Assembly: GCA_029531795.1 (NCBI GenBank)
Contig: JAPEIS010000001.1
Coordinates: forward strand, 868,001-932,000
Direction of reading: 5' to 3'
DNA length: 64,000 nucleotides
Origin: Sclerotinia nivalis
Taxonomy: Eukaryota; Ascomycota; Leotiomycetes; Helotiales; Sclerotiniaceae
The notes beneath the pieces are model-generated. The model searched no databases. It saw only the letters and a program-made list of their open reading frames with translations, and was not told the DNA's origin. Positions 56,171 through 64,000 of the stretch are shown here, piece after piece. The first letter of the stretch is position 1. Each line of letters opens with the position of its first letter. A program made the position numbers and the translations under genes.

Positions 56171-58034
56171 TCATTTTAACGAAATCTCCCTCTTCTCATA
56201 TCCAACCGGCTTTCCATTAACAACTCCATCCTCCCCACTAACCATCTCCATATCCGCATTACCCTTCAACAACTCAGCTCTGATCGGTGCATCCGCCCCT
56301 TCACCCCTCCGCTCCACAACATCAAAAGCGAACCACTCCGGCCTAACAATCACATACGCCGTATAATCATACCACGGCACCTCTATATCCTCACCCTTCT
56401 CATTCTTCTTCTTCCTAATATCCACACTCCACAATATCGTCGCAATAACAGTAAACAATACCATCTCCACATAATCCTGACCGATGCAAGCGCGTCTTCC
56501 CCAGCCAAATCCATGCTGGGATTTGATGGAGGGCCAATGGGTAAGTGGTTCTCGGTATGTGGGAAATTCGGGAGAGAGCCAACGTTCGGGGCGGAAGTTC
56601 TCGGGATCGGGATAGAGGACTGAGTCTCGGCATAGACCCCATTCGAGGGCAAAACAGGTAGTGCCTTTGGGGATGTAGTAGCCTTCGTATATGTCATCTT
56701 GTGCGAGGACATGAGGAACGCCTGGTTGGTTTTGTTAGTGCTTCAGTTCTTATCGGATGCTATCCCTTTTACTCGGAATTGGGGCTTCAGGAGAAAGAAG
56801 ATGAGATAGGAAAAGAAATTAAACATACCAGCAGGAGCTGGACTTCTCCACCTGAATATCTCCCTGACAATTGCCCTCACTACAGGCATGTTCTGAATAT
56901 CTTCATAACTCGGTGGTCGTTCCCCACACACTCTATCTACCTCCTCTTGTCCCTTGCGCTGCCACTCCGGACTAACAATCATAGCATGAAAGAAACTTTG
57001 AATAGGTGATGACGTGAGTATACTTCCAATCAACGCCAACATACCCACCGAGTACGTATTATCCTCATCCAAATCAGGAGTAGTAGGCATCGTAAGATGT
57101 CTTGACATCCAAGAACTATTCGGCTTCTCACTTTGAAGCGATTTCCTCACCGCCTCTTTTTGCCCAAACCAGAAATTTCTCTCCCGTAGAAAACGTACGC
57201 GTTCTTCGACTTTCCATGGTTGCAGAAAATCCGGAACCCAGTCTGGAAATTTGCGGAGGAAGGGGAGTTTGTTTTGGATGTCTCCATCGGCGGAGATGCG
57301 GCGGAGAAGTTGGTTGGCTCGCATGATGGTTTCTTTGGCGGTGGAGAGACGAGGATCGTTCCAGGCCATTTGACCGGAGATTTGGGCTGTGCATTCTTCG
57401 CAGAATTGTTTAAAGAGGTGGGGTTCGGCGACCAGGCGGGTGACGAATGTTGCGGCGCCTTTTTGAGAAAGTGCCTTGAGACGATCGGGTGGCATACTGG
57501 ACATGGTGTTTTTCATCCAGTTTTTTATACGCTTCATGTCTTCTACAGGAGGGTTAGTTCGATGTGAGTGGATGCAAAAAGATTGAGAGACTTGCCGCTG
57601 TAGGTAATAAGAGGAATGTATCTATTGCTGAATCTGCAATCGTCTCCAATAGCCGCAAGGAATGGTCTCTCTGAGTAGATGGCTCCTCTCTTGACAAACA
57701 GTTCTTCACAAATCTCGTGGGAGGTAATCCAAACAGTGTTATCTCCATTCAGGTTGACTTGAAAGATGGTACCATAATCCTTACTCCAGTCCACCATCTT
57801 CATCCATGGATTCTTCGGGTCAAGATCAGGAACTGAACCGATGACCGGATATCCTGTAGCAAAACATTAGGAACTTCCGTGAGCGAGGCATTATGCATAT
57901 TTTATCTTACCTTTTGGACCCGGCAATGACTTGGCGCCATCAGGTATTTTGACCTTCTTGAAAAGACGGTCGTAAGAAATATAGCATGCAAAAATCACAG
58001 CAGAAACAACGAGCAATAATGAAGAGTACGCCAT
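56171..58034 (-). CDS. Cytochrome P450 monooxygenase
   Basis: Haem-thiolate enzyme anchored in the ER by an N-terminal helix (LLLVVSAVIFACYISY). Exons are 58034-57911, 57853-57596, 57542-56829 and 56721-56171, 548 aa, all phases matching. After the anchor come SLPGPKGYPVIGS and the GAIYSERPFLAAIGDD region typical of fungal CYP2-like proteins. The ExxR motif is EIFR (355-358), the PERF-type motif FRPERW, and the haem loop FGWGRRACIGQ with Cys444. The I-helix segment, VGMLALIGSILTSSPIQSFF, lacks the usual (A/G)Gx(D/E)T(T/S) acid-alcohol pair. The second intron uses a GC donor (GCAAGT at 57595) rather than GT. There is no neighbouring biosynthetic backbone gene, so the substrate is unknown. Confidence 0.93.
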
Positions 58035-61000
58035 AGTTACCAATGGCGGAACGATCGAGGGTAAAATTATGGAATGTAAAGAGGTAAAAGAGGGAAAAGA
58101 GAGAATAGATCTTGGGAGACTTGATACTAATAATTGGTCTCCATTTCAGATCTTGGAAAGGAAGAAGCGGAAAAGGAAAAGAAATACGAATCCATTAGTT
58201 GTATACTAATTTCTCATTCAAGATGTGGTCCACTAAGACAAAACTAGCCCCGTCACCAACTATACCTTCATTCATCTGACCGAGGACCAAGCCGCGCTCC
58301 AAAACACAAAATATACTTTTTAAGTGTATGCAGATCACAGTAACAAGTGAAGATTGTTTCCGCTGCTGAAACATTGCAGATGCGCTATCTTCCGAAGCAC
58401 GGATACTATCATATTAGTGATGGCCCGCTAAACTCTAGTGCCCCTTTTTAGTGCTGAAGTTCGTTTAGCATATTCTAACAGTGGGTACCTGATAGATGCT
58501 TTGTTTGAAGCTTGCCCTATCTTTAACTATCTTTCTCTCAGCTTGTATTCGATGAATGTGCTTTTTATACTAACTCAATTATTGTTGTGTCTTCCATGTC
58601 TTATTTTGCCAAGCTTTAAGCTTTCTTGGGATGAATGGGTTGGTCACGGGGACGGGTACAAGGCTGAATGACTAGCATGTTCACTTACGATTTTTGATTA
58701 TCCTTTTTAGAAAAGGAAAAGACTATCGATATGCAGAGATCTCGATTGACAGGATTAACCCGATAGCTCTATTGAAACAGGCCCGAGCTGCTGCGAGGTC
58801 AAATTGTAGTAGCGTATTAACAATACTACCCTGTGGGCCTTCAGAAGCTTAAAGCCTGCCGCACAGGGCACCCTATTCCCATTAAACTGTACGTAACCTC
58901 CCGATTTGAATCTTTGATTCATGTTCGTAGATTCAATTCAGGTACGAGGGTACATTATCAATCGTTGGATATCGCAAGCCGACGGTAATGCCGAATTCAG
59001 CGCGAGCGTCAAAAGAGGACGTTAATGGTAGATTTCGTCTTTGCGTGTTCAGGTACGAGACGTAAATATTTGTCCTCTTAGGCTCTTTCTAGCCATATTT
59101 TGTCAAAACTTAGGTGCATGGACGAGAGTCTCGACCGAGCAGTCTTTATCAATGATGGAAGAGGATTTTGATTCGCAATCTGAATGTCCGATAGTACCTC
59201 GGATTCCCAAAATTTTCCGATGGCCCGTGGAGATTTTATTTGCAGAATGGTGAAAATCATATAGCTAGTGCTAATGTCTTAATTTGATTTGCGTGTACAG
59301 TATTCTTAGCTCGAACTGTACAACACACTAGCTGATACTTCTGTCAAATTTTAAACATAGTCAGTATAATGTTTATAATTATATCACAGTTAATATCGTG
59401 TATATTCTTTTGGCTTCATTATCGGGGGATTTAAGCATGCAAAGAAAACTTTCTTGATACTATCCACAATTCCTGAACGTGAAGGGGAGGGCCGAGTAGC
59501 TAAAGCCTTCCAACCACCGTGCGGAAAAGTGCATGAAACAAGACGAAGGCACCAAAACTAATGGTTATCGTGGCGCAATTATACTGAAATAGGCTCTGAA
59601 GTATGAGATACTTGGTACATATTATTTTCAGCACATTTACACGGATCTAATCTGGTCAAGGAGATGAGGTCTTGCAGGTAAATCTCAACGGTATCTCTTG
59701 GGCTTTTGTTATCAAAGCAGACAACGTTGAATTTACCCAAGAATTCGTCCAGCAAAGAAAAAAACGACAACCGCCCAAGGCCACGCATGGCAGAAATCCT
59801 CTCACAAATATTTGAATATCTGACGTTTTCCTTGTCACATATCATACAAGAGACGGAGAAAATCTTGGTGGCTTGAATGTCTCTAAAATTGGCACATTCG
59901 ACCTCGAACTTCTGGAAGGCTGACCAAACCATTCTTCAAACTTTTCTCCACAATTTCTATTCGAGTAGCAAAGACAGCTGGAAGTTCATATTTATTCGTA
60001 ATCATTGTCATATTTGCTCTCATTGGCGAATTTATGAAACGGCAGATATCTGATCATATATCAGCGCTGAAAAGTGGGTAGGTTGTAGAGATTCTAACAT
60101 CAAACATCTTCGGCTCGTTCTATGGAGGCATACGGGGTAGGAACACCGGATTGCTGCATTCAGTAGACTTTTTTAGGTTATCTACCTTGACCCTTGAATG
60201 TTGAGTTCTGATACATCTGTGCGATCTGTTGATCTAACTACAGAGGAAGACTTTTCTCGCGGAAGCAAACAAACTCATTGTTTGAATGATTCTTCCGCAA
60301 CTTTCAATTAACCACCATCTTACCTATTTTGTTGTGATCCCGTGAAATCAGAAATGTCCGAAATAAAAGGGATCAAGTTAAAGTGATCTATTGGCGGTGA
60401 GTTGCTCTTCAAACAAGATTTAATCATAAAAATTCCTTAAACACATCATCGTCAAGGTCAACAAGCTGTTTTGTAGATGGGCATGAAATCCCACAAAGTT
60501 GTACATCACAAACACAACAGCATATAAGGAATCATACCCAAACAAGATACGAAAGACGAATCTTACCATCACAGGAATCGCTGATGTTGGTAGTTGTTGG
60601 TTTTTAATCTTATAAAGTTTGAAGTCATCATCCAAACAATGCTGATTGGTAGACGATATACGACTACACAGCCTAATATCTCATGCGAGCTTACATCATT
60701 CATCTAAGAGCTCCTTGATCTATTTTCATCACGATATATCATACGGGTATGCACATCCGCGTGAACCAATTTCTTGAAACCGTGTGCCGCATGCCGCAAA
60801 GTCCTATAAGGGAAACGGGTCCGTACATTCGGTAACAGGATTCCTTCGAGTCGTGTATTGTTACCGTGAAGGGGATTTTTCATGTAGTGCTATGGACTCA
60901 GCCTTATTACTACAGAGTAATTATTGGTGCACACGCTGAGAGGTCATACTATGGGTTCATGATGTGTTCATTTCTTAGAGTGGAAGTTCCATGATTACTT

Positions 61001-61446
61001 TGGTACATTAATTATGTACAAGGAGGAATGAGTATTTTTTGTTAAGCTACACCCGCGTTTTGCTCCTCTCGCTGAAATTCGCCTGATCCTGTTACGTTAC
61101 TATGGCAGAAGTTCTATAACTGTCTGCTGTTGGTAAAATTATAAGCTGTGCCTCGGAAATGTAATACTCACGTCGTGTTGTAGGATTCTCAATGATTCCT
61201 ACTTCCCCATCCATACCGTTAGGTACCATAGCATCATTTTGGTAATGAGAAGTCATACTGGGGATCTTAGGGGTTGTAAAGAACTTGCTCTATTCTGGTA
61301 TTGGCATATAAATATGTAGCAATGATACTCTACCAGACTTTTCGTAAACTATCTTCGTTATTTCCTCAAGTCTTTCTTTTTGGCGCTCTTTCATTGAAAT
61401 TCTCAGTCATTCCTTCCTGGCGTCAGTGCCACATACATTCTTTATC
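58035..61446. other. Gene-free spacer upstream of P450 and mucin-like gene
   Basis: 3.4 kb holding two divergent promoters. The minus-strand open frame 59932-59579 (MVWSAFQKFEVECANFRDI) is 117 codons but has no recognised domain or homology I can name; 60635-60420 and 59041-59253 are likewise unsupported. Confidence 0.35.
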
Positions 61447-64000
61447 ATGTCTCCTGTCAATTTGGTTCTCAGAACCGCTTTCATTCTTTCTTCTATCTCG
61501 ACTTCTTTTGCTGCAATTTGCAATGACCAAATCAGAGCTCCTGGGGACCCCTCAGGAGAAGAATTGACAGTATTTCTCAATTCTAATGATAAGATCTCTA
61601 ATTTTTGTTTGGAGGATGTATCAGGGAAAGCGTCAGGGAGTGTAAGCTTCTCATACTTAAAGGTAAGACATCTAAGCACATCTAATTCGGCATACTAATA
61701 GAGGTAGATATATTTTGAGCGTAGCGATAGCTCTACATCAACTCTCGGGCATTGCGCAAAAGCCTTCGAGGATATCATCTCCCAGTGCATTGAACCTTCT
61801 AATACAGGAACTTACGGAGGAATCTCAACATTCGACAATGGAGAAGTCTATACCATTATTAACGAGTTGTATCCTCAAGCACCTGTTATCCCTGTAGGCC
61901 TGGAGAAACGAACAGAGGAGAAGCCCACTCCCAAGCCCCCCAAAGTTACTCCAGCAGCACCTGTAAAAGCGACCCCTAAAACAACTGAAGCGCCAGTAAC
62001 TACTAGTCCAAAGACCACAAGTCCAAAAACTACGGAGACTACAGCAAAACCAATTGAGACTCCAAAAACCACAAGTTCAAAAGCCACAGAGACTACTCCA
62101 CAGCCGACTGAGACTCCAGCAACTACGAGTCCAAAAACAACACAAACTACCTTCACTACATCTAAATCACCGACTGCCAAGACTAGCATAGCTTCCGAGA
62201 CTTCCCAGACAACTTCCGTAGCCAGCACGTCCAAAGTTACAGAAAAAGCATCCACAACTTCGAAATCCTCTTCTCTCAATCTAACCAATCTTTTATCTAC
62301 CAAGAATTCCATAAAAGAAAGTAGTACAAGCACGAGCTCAGTTTCCAAATCTTCCGTTTTAGAAACTCCTCCAGCGAGCTTTTCTTCCACCAAAAGTTCC
62401 ATAGAGGGAAGTAGTACGAGTACCCACTCGGTTTCTATCTCAACAATTAAAATCTCACCATCCCTTTCCTCAACTAAAGTTTCTTCCCTCAACTCTCCTT
62501 CCATTACCCCTGGCGGCTCCAATTCGATAAAACCATCCACAGCCTCAATCTCAATCACGAGCAATACTCAAGAGGCAACTTCAACTCTCCATTCGAATTC
62601 CGCTATATCATCCCCTACACCAAGTAACAATAAAAATTCCATCCTATCCAGCAAACTCTCAACTTCGACTTCCGAAGCACCTTCCAAAATTTCGGAGTTA
62701 AGTAGCAATTCTGCAGCGTCTACATCGACCAAATCCACGTCACTAGAAACATCATTGCAAAAAAGTACATCGCAACCACTCACTTCAACAAGCAGTATTC
62801 ACACACCTGGTATCTCAACTACTACCACATCGACTGGTTCCATCTCGAGTGAAACAAAATCGCGCTCCGTGTCGAGTTCTGTATCAGAAGCAACTAAGAA
62901 TTCCAGGTTGACATCTGTTGCCTCCAATTCAAATACGCTTGAACCGACTCCTGCATCGGCGCCAGAATCTGTACCAACTGCAGAATCAAGTGGCTCTCCA
63001 GAACAAGTTGTGTCTAGCAGTGCCCCAACTAGTAGCATTAACTCTGTTCCTATATCTACAAAAGCCAGCCTCACTGAAACACCCGCTACCGTACCCACCT
63101 CTGCAGTCATTCCTGAATTTCCTAGCAGTGAAGAAACTCCAGCATTTTCGGCTAAGTCAACCACTTCGGCTGTAACAACGAAACTTACCGAATCATTGTC
63201 TAGATCTGAATCTATTCCCACCACTTCAGGCTCAGGAGACATTGTCAATAGCAAGCCTGTACCAGTCTCCGCCACATCAGAATCCCCCTCATCTACTCAA
63301 ACCGACTCCGTCCACACTAGTGAACCTGTATCAGCAGCAATAAATACAGTCTCCAAATCATCAGCGATTTCTAGCCCTGTTCCTGAGGTCACACCTGGGC
63401 CATCGAGTCCCGCAATTCAATCAAACAATACTGAGGAAAGCAACGCCACCCCTAAACCATCAATAACATCAATGATTTCGAGCGGAGCTCTCACATCTTC
63501 CCTACAGCCTGAAATCACGCCTCCTCCATCAGGTTCACCAGCTTCCGAAACCACCGCTTCAACTTCAGTCTCAGAACCTCTCTCCCAGGGCATTTCAACC
63601 AAATCCATTATATCTTCAATAGGACCAGAAATTACTCCTCCCTCCGAGCCTACCTCTCAAGCTATTTCTACAGGATCCCTTACATATCCCGTAGAGCCTG
63701 AAATTACTCCTTCTCCTTCCGATTCGCCGGCTTTTGAAACTACCACTTCAAGTCCAGCCGAAACTTCCGATCCATCAGAGACGACTGATCCTTCCGAAAC
63801 GACCAATCCATCCGAAATATCCCCACCAGACACAGCGGAAAGCAGTCCAACAGACACTGCACTTACTTCTCCCACCTCATCTCCTTCGGCAACTTCATCT
63901 ACATCATCCCCAGTCTGTTCAGCCACCACAGGAGGAAACTGCTCTACGTGTTACCAATACACCGGTTCTGGCGATCTCTCTCCCTCTCCCTCCAACAGTA
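61447..64000 (+). CDS. Secreted Ser/Thr/Pro-rich mucin-like protein, incomplete
   Basis: Exon 1 is 61447-61662, then a 57-nt intron (GTAAGA, TACTAATAG branch, GAG acceptor at 61719), and exon 2 runs from 61720 past the window end, so at least 832 aa. A signal peptide covers about residues 1-23 (LVLRTAFILSSISTSFAA). A small domain with Cys at 25, 54, 84 and 95 follows and ends near a KR pair at 135-136, a possible Kex2 site. The rest is almost only Ser, Thr, Pro, Lys and Glu, with degenerate units such as SPKTTETT, PEITPPPS and DPSETT. A Cys-containing segment (VCSATTGGNCSTCYQY) begins near the window end. Heavy O-glycosylation at the cell wall or surface is inferred. Long opposite-strand frames here are composition artefacts. 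No known catalytic domain in the visible part. Confidence 0.75.

Noticed and set aside
53010..58034. Secondary-metabolite or pathogenicity gene cluster (cutinase plus P450)
   Set aside because: Only two genes, on the same strand but 2.4 kb apart, with no backbone synthase, transporter or regulator beside them.
59579..59932. 117-codon minus-strand frame as a gene
   Set aside because: No recognised domain, no supporting splice sites, and flanked by long gene-free sequence; kept only as a note on the spacer.
61875..63929. Long minus-strand open frames rich in Val, Glu and Leu
   Set aside because: They are complementary to the Ser/Thr/Pro-rich coding strand and have no promoter or introns; composition artefact.
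1..64000. tRNA genes, CRISPR arrays, prophage or bacterial insertion sequences
   Set aside because: No B-box plus cloverleaf candidate, no regularly spaced repeats and no bacterial-type transposase seen; the window is fungal.

Overview
The window is nuclear DNA of a filamentous ascomycete. Short spliceosomal introns (about 40-155 nt, GT-AG with TACTAAT-like branch sites) break most genes. The protein families point the same way: an HET-domain protein, a GCN4-type regulator with upstream ORFs, a cutinase, a fungal P450 and a mucin-like secreted protein. AT-rich spacers, a Tad-type LINE killed by G:C-to-A:T changes and a copia element suggest a leotiomycete, perhaps Sclerotiniaceae. That placement is inference from recalled protein similarity.

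Layout. 1-3301 (-): condensin subunit CAP-H, its 3' end cut by the window edge, with a complete 5S rRNA gene inside its 829-nt second intron. 4018-7260 (+): cation/Ca2+ exchanger. 8046-9284 (+): CCR4-NOT subunit Caf40. 10397-10944 (-): a decayed coding remnant. 11604-14123 (+): large bZIP factor. 14449-15349 (+): small unrecognised gene. 17591-18832 (+): HNH-like protein lacking the expected catalytic His. 19938-22604 (-): CCCH/RBR-type E3 ubiquitin ligase. 22605-27820: gene-poor. 27821-28600 (-): cross-pathway control factor CpcA/GCN4, with a long leader carrying two upstream ORFs and a TGACTCA site. 33500-39139 (+): dead LINE. 40074-41722 (+): HET-ankyrin gene with a frameshift. 44876-50647 (+): full-length copia element with two 530-bp LTRs that look identical. 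53010-53749 (-): cutinase. 56171-58034 (-): cytochrome P450. 61447 to the window end (+): Ser/Thr/Pro-rich secreted protein, incomplete.

The first 30 kb is mostly housekeeping or regulatory: chromosome condensation, mRNA turnover, ubiquitin ligation, amino-acid starvation response. The second half is accessory: transposons, a HET gene and secreted or oxidative enzymes, with long spacers. I see no biosynthetic cluster, CRISPR array or tRNA gene. The most informative structures are the 5S gene nested in a protein-gene intron, the nearly ATG-free cpcA leader, and the contrast between the mutated LINE and the fresh copia insertion.
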